Source: Alphaproteobacteria bacterium (lineage in GTDB: Bacteria > Pseudomonadota > Alphaproteobacteria > Caulobacterales > Hyphomonadaceae). From it: a stretch of 64,000 nucleotides of DNA. The position numbers and the translations under genes are program-made. A model generated the notes under the pieces. That model saw nothing but the letters and a program-made list of their open reading frames with translations, was not told the origin of the DNA and did no database searches. The stretch lies in NCBI GenBank assembly GCA_018827375.1, contig JAHJYW010000032.1, positions 1 to 64,000 of the forward strand. Reading direction: 5' to 3'. This document shows, in pieces, positions 32,795-41,545 of this stretch (positions are counted from its first letter, which is position 1; the number at the start of each line of letters is the position of its first letter).

Positions 32795-33571
32795 ATGATG
32801 GCTAGAAGACGAGAAAGAGGACCCTGGTTCTGGCGCGGCATGATCGGCGCGATGCTGGCTGGCGTGTTCGGACTGTTCGCGCTGGTGGCCTTCAATATTC
32901 CGCCGAGCGTGATGCCTGAAACCGCGTGCCGAATGGACCGCAAGGACCCGGCCCATACGGTGATCCTGCTTGACCAGTCAGACCCGTTCAATCCGAACGA
33001 CCTCGACTGGGTCCATGAGTTCGTCGACAACGAAGCTCGCGCCCTGCCAAAGTATGGGCGCCTGACGGTCATGACGCCCAATGCGGCGAGCCCGTTTGAT
33101 CCGAAGGTCATCTTCGTCAAATGCTCGCCAGGTAGCGTCTCTGATGCGAACCCGATCACGGAAAACCCGAAGATGATCGAGCAGACCTGGCAGTCGACCT
33201 TCTACAAGCCGCTGATTACCGAGATCGAAACCGCCCTGCAGGACACACGTCAGCCCAGTTCGCCCTTGTTTGAGTCGCTCTACACGATTGCCGACCGGGC
33301 CGACTTCCAGTCGACTGCCGAGAACCGCCGTGTCGTGGTCGTATCAGATCTGATGCAGCACTCGGACGGCTTCTCCTTCTACAAGGTCGGCGCGGATTAC
33401 GAGGCATATCTCGGCTCGAAACTCGCCCAGACGAAACCGCACATGGACCATGTTCAGGTTGTTGCGCGCATCGTGCCCCGGCAGATCTATGATCTGCCAC
33501 TGGCCGACGTGAAGGCCTTCTGGCGCGCCTATTTCACCGAGGCTGGCGCGGAGTATGGTTCAGTAAACTAG
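32795..33571 (+). CDS. Membrane-anchored von Willebrand A-like protein of unknown function
   Basis: The 258-residue protein has a basic N-terminus, one membrane helix (FWRGMIGAMLAGVFGLFALV) and a soluble domain. That domain begins with TVILLDQSDPFN, a strand ending in a D-x-S motif like the first metal-binding element of VWA domains; the third motif position reads D instead of S. Later strands (NRRVVVVSDLMQHSDGF and HVQVVARIVPRQIY) fit the fold. AGGAGG lies 4 bases before the ATG at 32795 and 7 before a second ATG at 32798. It probably acts outside the inner membrane together with the preceding gene. Confidence 0.75.
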   Translation: MMARRRERGPWFWRGMIGAMLAGVFGLFALVAFNIPPSVMPETACRMDRKDPAHTVILLDQSDPFNPNDLDWVHEFVDNEARALPKYGRLTVMTPNAASPFDPKVIFVKCSPGSVSDANPITENPKMIEQTWQSTFYKPLITEIETALQDTRQPSSPLFESLYTIADRADFQSTAENRRVVVVSDLMQHSDGFSFYKVGADYEAYLGSKLAQTKPHMDHVQVVARIVPRQIYDLPLADVKAFWRAYFTEAGAEYGSVN

Positions 33572-33596
33572 GCTCCGTCCATCGCTCTTTCCATAG

Positions 33597-33622
33597 AGGC
33601 CGTCTCGCAAGGGGCGGCCTTT
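33597..33622 (+). terminator. Terminator after the VWA-like gene
   Basis: GGCCGTCTC, loop GCAA and GGGGCGGCC form a 9-pair stem with two G-U pairs, followed by TTT. It closes the two-gene membrane module before hisC. Confidence 0.65.
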
Positions 33623-33686
33623 ATGCGTCACGGGCGCGGCAAAGATCGCCATTTCCCGGCAGCCTGGTTTGGTGTAACCGCGCGGT

Positions 33687-34778
33687 ATGACTGATATCCG
33701 TCCCCTTCCACACGTCCTGAACATCAAGCCCTATGTGCCCGGCGGCAAGCTGGCGGGCGCCAAGGGGCATGTGGCCATGCTCGCCTCCAACGAGAACCCG
33801 TTCGGGCCCAGCCCGAAGGCCATTGACGCCATGCGCGAAGCGGCGGGAAGCGTCCACGTCTATCCCGATCCCGGCTATGGCGCGCTGCGCGAGGCCATCG
33901 CTGGGGCGACCGGCATCGCCGATCCGAACCGGATCGCGGTCTCTTCCGGCTCGGACGAAATCATACACTTGCTGACCCAGTGCTATGCAGGGCCGGGTGA
34001 CGAGATACTGCAGACCGAGCACGCCTTCTCGATGTACGCCGTCTCGGCCATGTCGCATGGCGCGACATGCATTTCGGTGCCCGAGACTGATCTGACGGCG
34101 GGCGCCAACGCCATCCTCGGCGGCGTGTCGGAGCGTACGAAAATCCTGTTCCTTGCGAACCCGAACAACCCGACCGGCACGATGATGACTGTCGAGGCGC
34201 TGAAGGATTTGCAGGACGCCCTGCCGCCGCACGTCCTCTTTGTTATCGACGGCGCCTATGCCGAGTATGTCGGGCCTGACTATGAGGCTGCGATCCGAGA
34301 TCTGGTGGACCGCCGCAGCAACACCGTGATGATGCGCACCTTCTCCAAAATCCACGGCCTGGCCGCGGCCCGCCTTGGCTGGGCCTACCTCCCACAGCAG
34401 GTGTCGGACGTTTTCCAGCGGATCCGTGGTCCATTCAACGTCAACGGCCTTGCCGTCGCTGCAGGCATTGCCAGCATTGGCGACGCGGACTTCCTGAACA
34501 AGAGCCGCGAGCACAACACGCTCTGGCGCACGAAGCTGACAGATGCGCTGAATGCCATGGGTCTGCCGACGCCGCAGTCGCATGCGAATTTTGTGATACC
34601 GGATTTCGGCTCGGTCGAGCGGGCAGCGGCGGCAAATGCCTGGCTCAAAGAGCGCGACATCCTCGTGCGCGCCCTTGGCGGCTATGGCCTGCCAGCGCGG
34701 CTGCGTATCAGCGTTGGATCAGCCGAGGACAATGCGGCCGCGCTGGCCGCATTGAAGGATTTCACCGCGTCGCACTGA
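33687..34778 (+). CDS. hisC: Histidinol-phosphate aminotransferase
   Basis: The 363-residue fold-type I aminotransferase has SNENPFGPSPKAIDAM at the start, SSGSDEIIHLL for the phosphate site, LANPNNPTGTMM, the DGAYAEYV segment and the PLP lysine in RTFSKIHGLAAARLGW. LRISVGSAEDN lies at the end. It converts imidazole-acetol phosphate to histidinol phosphate in histidine synthesis; some relatives act on aromatic amino acids, which cannot be excluded. Its 3' end overlaps the end of the convergent panC gene by 17 bases. Confidence 0.93.
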   Translation: MTDIRPLPHVLNIKPYVPGGKLAGAKGHVAMLASNENPFGPSPKAIDAMREAAGSVHVYPDPGYGALREAIAGATGIADPNRIAVSSGSDEIIHLLTQCYAGPGDEILQTEHAFSMYAVSAMSHGATCISVPETDLTAGANAILGGVSERTKILFLANPNNPTGTMMTVEALKDLQDALPPHVLFVIDGAYAEYVGPDYEAAIRDLVDRRSNTVMMRTFSKIHGLAAARLGWAYLPQQVSDVFQRIRGPFNVNGLAVAAGIASIGDADFLNKSREHNTLWRTKLTDALNAMGLPTPQSHANFVIPDFGSVERAAAANAWLKERDILVRALGGYGLPARLRISVGSAEDNAAALAALKDFTASH

Positions 34779-35640
34779 TGTTGTCGATGAGGCGGGTCTT
34801 GCCCATCCAGGCTGCGCCCAGGAGGCGGGCGATTGTGCCCAGTGCTATTGGCGTGTCCGGTAAATCAAGCAGCGTGTCCGGATCGACAAGGCTGATATAG
34901 TCGAGCTTGCGGAAGCCGGCCGCCGTCACGAGGGCGCGCGCTTCGTCCAGAGCCACGGAAGGCGTGACCCCGATGGCAAGACGCACCGAGGCGCGATGCA
35001 AAGCAGTCTGCAAGGCGCCCGCAGCGATTCGCTCATCGGCGGTCAGGTAGAGGTTGCGAGATGACTGCGCGAGGCCATCGGCATCGCGCGTTGTCTCTCC
35101 CCCGATGATATCCACAGGAAATCCGAGGTCTCGCACCATACGGCGAATGATCTGTAGCTGCTGGTAGTCCTTCGCGCCGAACACGGCGACGTCTGGTTGC
35201 ACGTGAAGGAAGAGGCGCGCGACCACGGTGGCCACACCATAGAAGAAATGCGGGCGATATACGCCGTCCAGAAGGTCCGACATGCCCTCAACACGCACAT
35301 TCGTGGTGTTGCCCTCGGGATACATTTCTTCAACCGATGGCAGATAAACAAGATCGCAGCCGACCGAGGCGAGCTTTATAATGTCGGCTTCCGCGTTGCG
35401 CGGATAGGTGTCGAAATCCTCGCCAGGCGCAAACTGGGTCGGGTTCACGAAGATGCTGGCGACAGTGCGTGAGGCCTTTTCCCGTGCCTTTACAACGAGG
35501 GAGAGGTGGCCCCCATGCAGTGCGCCCATGGTTGGCACGAAACCGACTGTCTCGCCTGCCTGTTTCCATGCGCGGATGTGCTGTCCCAACTCGGCGCGCG
35601 TGCGTACCACCGCGACCGGTATACCTGTACTCGAATTCAC
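34762..35640 (-). CDS. panC: Pantothenate synthetase
   Basis: The 292-residue protein has the nucleotidyl-transferase-like motif VPTMGALHGGHLSL, IFVNPTQFAPGEDF, LFLHVQPDVAVFGAKDYQQL and the KMSKS-equivalent region with SSRNLYL. It joins pantoate and beta-alanine using ATP in coenzyme A synthesis. The start is a GTG with no clear ribosome site; an internal GTG at the VVRTRAEL segment is a possible alternative. PanB is not adjacent. Confidence 0.93.
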   Translation of the reverse strand: MNSSTGIPVAVVRTRAELGQHIRAWKQAGETVGFVPTMGALHGGHLSLVVKAREKASRTVASIFVNPTQFAPGEDFDTYPRNAEADIIKLASVGCDLVYLPSVEEMYPEGNTTNVRVEGMSDLLDGVYRPHFFYGVATVVARLFLHVQPDVAVFGAKDYQQLQIIRRMVRDLGFPVDIIGGETTRDADGLAQSSRNLYLTADERIAAGALQTALHRASVRLAIGVTPSVALDEARALVTAAGFRKLDYISLVDPDTLLDLPDTPIALGTIARLLGAAWMGKTRLIDNISATR

Positions 35641-35707
35641 TTTGAAAAGGCCCCGACTGGCTATGAAGTAAACGAGTTGTTAACCCAAACGAGGGATTTT
35701 TAAAGCC

Positions 35708-36172
35708 ATGACACACCGCATCCTCGCTCCGATTAAGTCTTTCGCGCTTTCTGCTGCCCTTCGTGTGGCAGCTGGCAGGTTCAAAACACTTGAAGCCACG
35801 GCGCCAGAGCCAAGGGTTAGGGCGTTTGCGCCCCAAGATATGTCTGACGACTGGATGTTTGAAGGACGCGCAACGCCTGTTTCGGCAGACGCTCATATCT
35901 TCTCACATGAGATGTCGCGTGTATCCGGCGCGCTCAGCGGACTGCGGTCACTGCTCACACAGATTTCGGCGCATGCGCCCGTCTTCGACACGATGCCGGA
36001 AGGCGCAACGTTCGGTGCGCTCATCGGTGATGAATTCCTCTTTGATGGCGAACCGATGGCTGCCAGCTATGGTCCTGCGCCGACAGAGGATGCCTATCTT
36101 TTCGAAGATGCCCCAATGTATATGCCAGCTACGACACGTCGTGGTAATGAAGGCGTGTCGCGAGTCGCCTGA
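35708..36172 (+). CDS. Hypothetical protein upstream of mipZ
   Basis: The 154-residue protein has a basic amphipathic N-terminus (MTHRILAPIKSFALSAALRV) and a polar, acidic remainder with repeated F-D/E-G-E/D-P/A-M patterns (DWMFEGRA, EFLFDGEPM, AYLFEDAPM). These might be short linear interaction motifs. It lies 49 bases upstream of mipZ on the same strand and may be co-transcribed. No family was recognised. Confidence 0.65.
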   Translation: MTHRILAPIKSFALSAALRVAAGRFKTLEATAPEPRVRAFAPQDMSDDWMFEGRATPVSADAHIFSHEMSRVSGALSGLRSLLTQISAHAPVFDTMPEGATFGALIGDEFLFDGEPMAASYGPAPTEDAYLFEDAPMYMPATTRRGNEGVSRVA

Positions 36173-36221
36173 GGGCTTCGACCTTTTGTTTAACCGCTGA
36201 GAACGTGTGGAGTCACTCAAC

Positions 36222-37109
36222 ATGCCCGCTGATGGATTCGCCCCAGTAAGTCAGGTGGGTGTCCCGGACATGTCAGTGCAGCAACGCGATGCGCGTGTAA
36301 TTGTCGTCGGCAATGAAAAAGGTGGCGCCGGCAAGTCGACCGTGTCGATGCACCTGTCTGTTGCACTGATGCGCATGGGCAAGAAGGTCGGTATTGTCGA
36401 CCTCGACGTGCGCCAGCGCACCCTGACCCGCTATCTCGAGAATCGCCTGCGCTGGATGCAATCCACCGGCGCCAAGCTGCCGATGCCGGAGATCATCCGC
36501 GTTGATGCAAGCACCGAGCGTGACCTCGACAAGGCAGAAGCCGAAGAAACACAGCGTTTTCTCTCCAGCCTCGCGCGCCTCAAGAAGGCCTGCGATTTCG
36601 TTCTGGTCGATGCGCCGGGCGGCGACACGTTCCTGTCGCGCCTTGCCCATGTCAGTGCCGACAGCCTGATCACACCGCTGAATGACAGCTTTGTCGACTT
36701 TGACCTGCTTGGCGATGTGAACCCGCAGACGCTGGAAGTGATCCGTCCGAGCTTCTATTCCGAGATGGTCTGGTCGTGCCGCAAGAAGAAGGCACAGGCG
36801 AGCCGCCGTCCGATCGACTGGATCGTGATGCGCAATCGCATGTCGCCGCTGGCGGCCAAGAACAAGGAACGCGTCGGCGAAGCGCTGGAAAACCTCTCCA
36901 AGCGCATTGGTTTCCGCCTTGCGCCCGGCCTGTCCGAGCGCGTCATCTATCGCGAACTCTTCCCAGCAGGCCTGACCCTGCTGGACCTCACAGAGAAGGG
37001 CTCCAACGTGTCCTTCACGATGAGCCACGTGGCCGCGCGTCAGGAAATGCGCGACCTGCTGATCGTCCTTCAATTGCCGGAACTCGTGGGCGCCGAAATC
37101 GAGTTCTAG
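36222..37109 (+). CDS. mipZ: MipZ, ParA-like ATPase that positions the division site
   Basis: The 295-residue protein closely follows Caulobacter MipZ. It has the deviant Walker A VVGNEKGGAGKSTVSMHL, the catalytic aspartate in VDLDVRQRT, FVLVDAPGGD, the MipZ-type TPLNDSFVDFDLLG block and LAPGLSERVIYRELFPAGL and TLLDL near the end. MipZ forms a bipolar gradient with ParB and inhibits FtsZ away from midcell. The ATG at 36222 is 9 bases after GGAG; an in-frame GTG at 36207 adds five residues. Its stop shares CTAG with the convergent SDR gene. Confidence 0.95.
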   Translation: MPADGFAPVSQVGVPDMSVQQRDARVIVVGNEKGGAGKSTVSMHLSVALMRMGKKVGIVDLDVRQRTLTRYLENRLRWMQSTGAKLPMPEIIRVDASTERDLDKAEAEETQRFLSSLARLKKACDFVLVDAPGGDTFLSRLAHVSADSLITPLNDSFVDFDLLGDVNPQTLEVIRPSFYSEMVWSCRKKKAQASRRPIDWIVMRNRMSPLAAKNKERVGEALENLSKRIGFRLAPGLSERVIYRELFPAGLTLLDLTEKGSNVSFTMSHVAARQEMRDLLIVLQLPELVGAEIEF

Positions 37110-37960
37110 TGACGCGGTGTCCGATCGCGGATGCGGTCAAACCCTGCCTTGATCGCTGCAAAACGCTCGTCCACACCTGACTCGAACATGTTGTCGGTGA
37201 AGATGTATGGCCAGTCTTCCTCAATGCCTTCACGCACCAGTTCGCCTACATAAAGTGGGTCGATGCCTTTATTGATGAGATCGGCCGCCATCTGGGCGAA
37301 TTCGGATTTGTTCGCCTCGGCTGCGGCAGCCTCCATGTCGATCTTGTCGTTATAACGGCCGGGCAGGTTGCGGCCTGATTCCATGATTTTTGTCCGAATG
37401 AAGCCCGGACAGAGCACGGATACGCCGATGCCGCGCAGGGCGAGTTCCGGCCGCAGGCCTTCTGACAGGGCGACCACGCCATACTTGGTGACATTGTAAG
37501 CAGGTGCGACAGCGGCCACGAGGCCGGCCATCGAGGCCGTTGAAACAATCTGGCCGCCTTCACCATGCGATTCGATCAGCGGGCCAAATATCTCAATGCC
37601 CCAGACAACCGACATCAGGTTCACGCCGATGGTCCAGTCCCATGCCGCGTCATTCCATTGACCATATCCGCCTGCGCCGCCGACGCCGGCATTGTTGACG
37701 AGGATATGAACCTTGCCGAAGCGTTTGATCGTTTCATCGGCAGCCGCCTGCAACTGATCCTTGAGCGAAACATCCGCGACTACGCCAGCGACGTCCGCAT
37801 TGGTCTGCTTCAGGTCGTTGATCGCTGCTGCGAGCGCATCTTTTTCGATGTCGCACATCATCACTTTAACCCCAGCCTGAGCCAAGGCTGTCGCGATGCC
37901 CAGACCGATGCCCGATGCCGCGCCCGTGACGAATGCCGTCTTGCCAACGAGATCTTTCAT
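37106..37960 (-). CDS. Short-chain dehydrogenase/reductase
   Basis: The 284-residue classical SDR has the cofactor loop TGAASGIGLGIA, NNAGVGG, the catalytic serine in IVSTASMAGL and YxxxK in AYNVTKYGVV. The acidic residue at the end of beta-2 (CDIEKD) suggests NAD rather than NADP. The substrate is unknown. It converges with mipZ with stop codons overlapping in CTAG. Confidence 0.9.
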   Translation of the reverse strand: MKDLVGKTAFVTGAASGIGLGIATALAQAGVKVMMCDIEKDALAAAINDLKQTNADVAGVVADVSLKDQLQAAADETIKRFGKVHILVNNAGVGGAGGYGQWNDAAWDWTIGVNLMSVVWGIEIFGPLIESHGEGGQIVSTASMAGLVAAVAPAYNVTKYGVVALSEGLRPELALRGIGVSVLCPGFIRTKIMESGRNLPGRYNDKIDMEAAAAEANKSEFAQMAADLINKGIDPLYVGELVREGIEEDWPYIFTDNMFESGVDERFAAIKAGFDRIRDRTPRH

Positions 37961-38067
37961 TTCCGTCCCTCTTTTTCTTTCAGCATGCGCCGGGGGTGAT
38001 GGCCCTGCAACCCGTAACGCATCGGAACCCTAGGCAGGAAACGCCGCAGCGATTATAGGCCTCGCCC

Positions 38068-39213
38068 ATGGCCACATTCCCCTTTCAGATCAAAGCCACC
38101 GAGGGCGCAGCCCGCACGAGCACATTGACAACGCCGCGCGGCGAGATCCGCACGCCGGCCTTCATGCCGGTGGGCACGGCTGGCACCGTCAAGGCGCTCT
38201 ATATGGACCAGGTGAAGTCGGCGGGCGCCGATATCATCCTCGGAAACACCTACCACTTGATGCTGCGCCCGGGGGCTGAGCGCGTGAAGCGCCTCGGGGG
38301 CTTGCATGCCTTCTCCGGCTGGAAGGGTCCCATGCTGACCGATAGCGGTGGTTTTCAGGTCTGGAGTCTCGCCCAGCTGCGCAAGATGGACGCCGACGGG
38401 GTGACGTTCCAGAGCCATATCGATGGCTCCACGCACCGCCTGACACCCGCGCGCAGCATCGAGATACAGGCTGACCTGCTGGGCGCCGACATTTCAATGC
38501 AGCTCGACGAGTGCACCAATTTCCCATGCACCCACAAGGAAGCCGAACGCAGCCTCACGCTGTCGCTCGACTGGGGCCAGCGCTCGCTGGAGGCCTTTGG
38601 CGACCGGGACAGTCAGACCCTGTTCGGCATCATCCAGGGCTCGAACTTTGCTGACCTGCGCGAGCAGTCGGCCAAGGGTGTCGTGGCGCAGGGCTTTGGC
38701 GGCATCGCGCTGGGCGGCCTCGCTGTTGGTGAGGGGCATGAGCAGATGTGCGCGACCATCGACATGACCGTGCCGCACCTGCCGAACCACCTGCCGCGCT
38801 ATGTGATGGGCGTCGGCAAGCCGATCGATCTCGTTGAGAGCGTTGCGCGAGGCATCGACATGTTCGACTGCGTGCTGCCGACGCGGTCAGGCCGTCACGG
38901 GCAGGCCTGGACATGGGCCGGGCCGGTGAACGTGAAGAACGCGCAATTCGCCGAGGACCTGTCGCCGATTGACGAGGCTGTGGATTGCCCGGCCAGTCGC
39001 GACTATTCGCGGGCCTATTACCACCACCTGTTCAAGGCTGGTGAGTATCTCGGCCCCATGCTGCTCAGCTGGCATAATACTGCCTTCTTCCAGTCGCTGA
39101 TGGCCGAGATTCGCCTCAGTATTCTGGAGGGACGGTTTGAAGCGCTTCGCTCTGAATTGGCGGTGCGGTGGGCTGCGACAAAGTCGTCTCCGAAGGCGGA
39201 GACTGAGGCTTAG
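38068..39213 (+). CDS. tgt: Queuine tRNA-ribosyltransferase (Tgt) with degenerate zinc site
   Basis: The 381-residue protein has the catalytic aspartates in [12 protein letters not shown] and [14 protein letters not shown], the [12 protein letters not shown] substrate loop and [10 protein letters not shown]. It exchanges guanine for a queuosine precursor at tRNA position 34. The zinc ligand block, normally C-x-C-x-x-C before YSRAY, reads [13 protein letters not shown], so two of three cysteines are replaced, while the distal histidine (SWHN) is kept. The last 98 bases overlap the convergent lipoprotein gene. Confidence 0.93.
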   Translation: MATFPFQIKATEGAARTSTLTTPRGEIRTPAFMPVGTAGTVKALYMDQVKSAGADIILGNTYHLMLRPGAERVKRLGGLHAFSGWKGPMLTDSGGFQVWSLAQLRKMDADGVTFQSHIDGSTHRLTPARSIEIQADLLGADISMQLDECTNFPCTHKEAERSLTLSLDWGQRSLEAFGDRDSQTLFGIIQGSNFADLREQSAKGVVAQGFGGIALGGLAVGEGHEQMCATIDMTVPHLPNHLPRYVMGVGKPIDLVESVARGIDMFDCVLPTRSGRHGQAWTWAGPVNVKNAQFAEDLSPIDEAVDCPASRDYSRAYYHHLFKAGEYLGPMLLSWHNTAFFQSLMAEIRLSILEGRFEALRSELAVRWAATKSSPKAETEA

Positions 39214-39859
39214 GCGCGGGCAGGGGCTGCGGAGTATCGCGCTTGAACTCAATTGCGTGATCGGCCACCGGGTGCGCCATGAAGTCCGGCCGGGCAGGGG
39301 GCGAGCAGCCCTTAGCGAGGCCGTAGCCTTTCAGGTAGGCGCGTTGCTGGGCGCCGATCTTGAACGCGCGATTGTACTTCTTCTCGTGGCTCTCGGCCCC
39401 AGTTGCCTTGCGGATAAGGCCGCGGAAAGGAATGAAACCGCGGGCTTCGGAGGCAAGCGCGTTCAGCGTCGCCTCAGCGGCCGAATCAGCCAGAATTTCA
39501 GTATTAAGTCGGTCATCCGGGTTTGGCGTGTCCCAGTCAGGCCCCAAGACCCTGTCGAGCTTGGCAAGGCGGGCTTCGACTTCCTCGCAAGTTAGGGTCG
39601 GTGATAGCTGGTACGGGCTCTCTACGCCCTCCAGAACCTGCGGAATCTCTTCCCGGCGAAGGTTCAGGTCTTCGAGCGGTGACAGGGCGGCATCCGGCAG
39701 GCCCTTGCGCGTCTGCGCCAGTGCGCTGTTGGCGGCGGTGCTGACATCATCGCGCAGGGACGGGTTGGCGACATTGTCGACAGGTTGTGTCGCGGAGGGG
39801 CTGCTGGCACAGGCAGCAAGCCCGAATGCCAAGCCCAAACAGAGGATTTTTGCGTTCAT
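39116..39859 (-). CDS. Hypothetical lipoprotein overlapping the end of tgt
   Basis: The 247-residue protein has a lipoprotein signal ([13 protein letters not shown], lipobox LAAC). A helical domain at about 40-190 ([57 protein letters not shown]) follows. The proline- and glutamine-rich tail of about 40 residues lies largely antisense to tgt. The domain pattern fits periplasmic lipoproteins of unknown role. The ATG at 39859 is chosen because it begins the signal peptide. Confidence 0.82.
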   Translation of the reverse strand: MNAKILCLGLAFGLAACASSPSATQPVDNVANPSLRDDVSTAANSALAQTRKGLPDAALSPLEDLNLRREEIPQVLEGVESPYQLSPTLTCEEVEARLAKLDRVLGPDWDTPNPDDRLNTEILADSAAEATLNALASEARGFIPFRGLIRKATGAESHEKKYNRAFKIGAQQRAYLKGYGLAKGCSPPARPDFMAHPVADHAIEFKRDTPQPLPAPKPQSPPSETTLSQPTAPPIQSEALQTVPPEY

Positions 39860-39924
39860 GAGGTGAGGGTGAGGCGAAAAATATGGCGACATCAAGCCGG
39901 AGTGTGCAGGTAGCTGTTGACCCG

Positions 39925-39953
39925 GAAGGCGCCGTTGCCTAAATGGCGCCTTC
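39925..39953. repeat. Inverted repeat immediately before tRNA-Lys
   Basis: GAAGGCGCC (39925-39933) and GGCGCCTTC (39945-39953) are perfect 9-base arms with an 11-base spacer, ending 3 bases before the tRNA. It could fold in the tRNA precursor or mark an old insertion boundary. Confidence 0.5.
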
Positions 39954-39956
39954 GGC

Positions 39957-40032
39957 GTGCCCATAGCTCAGCTGGTAGAGCAACTGACTTTTAATCAGTA
40001 GGTCGCAGGTTCGAACCCTGCTGGGCACACCA
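39957..40032 (+). tRNA. tRNA-Lys (anticodon TTT)
   Basis: The 76-base cloverleaf has acceptor GTGCCCA/TGGGCAC, D arm GCTC/GAGC and anticodon arm ACTGA-CTTTTAA-TCAGT. The T arm is GCAGG-TTCGAAC-CCTGC, with A73 and an encoded CCA. It is a single tRNA gene flanked by two inverted repeats. Confidence 0.97.
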
Positions 40033-40038
40033 TCCCCC

Positions 40039-40069
40039 CTCTTTCAAACAGAATACGCCTTTGAAAGAG
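40039..40069. repeat. Inverted repeat after tRNA-Lys
   Basis: CTCTTTCAAA (40039-40048) and TTTGAAAGAG (40060-40069) form a perfect 10-base hairpin 6 bases after the tRNA. There is no T run, so it is a weak terminator candidate or a 3' processing structure. Nothing else was recognised between here and 40251 except the ribosome site of the next gene. Confidence 0.55.
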
Positions 40070-40251
40070 CCGGACGGGGTCTCGGAAAATGCCGCCGATT
40101 TCCGCCTGAAAGACCGGACCAAAACCCAACTTATGTCCCGTTGCGCGCACTGTATCGTCTCAAAGCCCTCGCTGGGCGGGCAGGCACGACTGCTGCAGCG
40201 GAACGCCCGCGCGTCTCAGCCATTGGTTCTTCACACATGAAGGAGAGCCAG

Positions 40252-40638
40252 ATGACCCAGGAAAAAGCCGATAAAGACCCACAACGCGAGCAGGACCTCA
40301 GCGAACAGCGTGGCTATGGCGAAACGCCGGGTCGCAAGGACGCGAGCGCCGAATCAGGATTTCGTCGCGGCGAGGCCAAAGATATGGGCGATGATCATGG
40401 CGTTTTGCGCGATGACGGTCAGCCGCGCCCCGAAGGTGATGCCAGCGTCCACATAGATGACCGCCGCAGCCCCGTCGGAAGCCCGCGCGACGAGCGGATG
40501 CCAAACACCCCTGATACGCTCAATGCCGACAAGGGCAGCCGGAAAGCCACCCCAGGTGCGCTGAAGCAGGCCCCTGATACAGAACTGCTCGAAGATGCCT
40601 ATTCCCAGAATGATCCGGGTGTCGAAACCAAGCAGTAA
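40252..40638 (+). CDS. Hydrophilic, probably disordered hypothetical protein
   Basis: The 128-residue protein is rich in D, E, R, G, P and Q with hardly any hydrophobic residues (for example KDPQREQDLSEQRGYGETPG and DGQPRPEGDASVHIDDRR). That points to an intrinsically disordered protein like those linked to desiccation or stress. AAGGAG lies 6 bases before the ATG at 40252, giving a clear start; a longer upstream frame has no such site. No promoter of the EcfG type with correct spacing was found. The family is not recognised. Confidence 0.75.
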   Translation: MTQEKADKDPQREQDLSEQRGYGETPGRKDASAESGFRRGEAKDMGDDHGVLRDDGQPRPEGDASVHIDDRRSPVGSPRDERMPNTPDTLNADKGSRKATPGALKQAPDTELLEDAYSQNDPGVETKQ

Positions 40639-40699
40639 TAGCGCGCGCTTGCCTGTGACATCGGCATGCCTATAAGCAGCCCAAAGGTTGCTGCATACG

Positions 40700-41545
40700 A
40701 TGGCCATGAACGGAAATCGCGCGAAGCGCGCCGCGTTGCGGGACGAGATACTGGCTAAGGCCAGGGATCGCGTCCTGCTGATGGGTATACTCAACGTTAC
40801 GCCGGATTCGTTTTCAGATGGCGGCAGGTTTGTCGATCCTCGCGAGGCCCTCCGGCAGGCCGAGGTCCTGGATGCCGAAGGCGCCGATATTATCGATGTC
40901 GGCGGCGAATCGACCCGCCCTAGCGCCGCCCAAGTCAGTGCCGAAGACGAGCTGGGCCGTGTGCTGGCCGTCATACCCGGTCTATGCGCCAGCTATTCCC
41001 GCATTGTTTCCATCGACACCTACAAGGCGAGCGTGGCCCATGCCGCGGCCGAAGCGGGCGCGGTGATCGTCAATGATGTCTGGGGCATGACGCGCGATAC
41101 GGGCATGGCGCAGGCCGTTGCCGAGACAGCAAGCGCCGTTGTGGTGACCTATAACCGCGGGACGGTTCAGGCTGACATCAATATTGCCGATGACATGCGG
41201 GACTTCTTCGCCAATGCGTTTGCCATGGCCGCAGCAGCGGGCATTCCGCGAGAGCACGTGATTCTCGACCCGGGTGTCGGTTTCGGGAAGACTTATGAGC
41301 AGAATTTCACCGTGTTGGCGCGTCTCGATGTGCTGATGGATTTTGACGTGCCGGTTCTGGTCGGCGTGTCGCGCAAATCCTTCATTGGCCGTTTGCTCGA
41401 CCGTGAGGTCGATGACCGGCTGATCGGGACGCTTGCCGCAGGGCTCGCCAGCGTCCAGAGAGGCGCCAGAATTCTCAGGGTGCACGATGTTGGCGCCCAT
41501 GCAGATGCGCTCAAGATGCTGAAAGCGATAGACGAGGCAGGATGA
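40700..41545 (+). CDS. folP: Dihydropteroate synthase
   Basis: The protein has about 280 residues. It contains LMGILNVTPDSFSDGG, DIIDVGGESTRPSA, SIDTYKASVA, VIVNDVWG and the late LVGVSRKSFIG, the full set of DHPS pterin and p-aminobenzoate motifs. It makes dihydropteroate in folate synthesis and is the sulfonamide target. The ATG at 40700 is chosen over a TTG at 40688; a third possible start is 40706. Its stop overlaps folB as ATGA. Confidence 0.94.
   Translation: MAMNGNRAKRAALRDEILAKARDRVLLMGILNVTPDSFSDGGRFVDPREALRQAEVLDAEGADIIDVGGESTRPSAAQVSAEDELGRVLAVIPGLCASYSRIVSIDTYKASVAHAAAEAGAVIVNDVWGMTRDTGMAQAVAETASAVVVTYNRGTVQADINIADDMRDFFANAFAMAAAAGIPREHVILDPGVGFGKTYEQNFTVLARLDVLMDFDVPVLVGVSRKSFIGRLLDREVDDRLIGTLAAGLASVQRGARILRVHDVGAHADALKMLKAIDEAG

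Noticed and set aside
31179-33571. Zorya-type ZorA/ZorB defence pair
   Set aside because: The coiled-coil protein has its membrane helices in the middle rather than at the N-terminus, and the partner has a VWA-like rather than an OmpA/MotB-like domain. No ZorC/D/E-like gene is adjacent.
40192-40235. EcfG promoter before the hydrophilic protein gene at 40252
   Set aside because: A GGAAC is present at about 40200, but no CGTT-like box lies 16 or 17 bases downstream; the nearest similar box is too far away.
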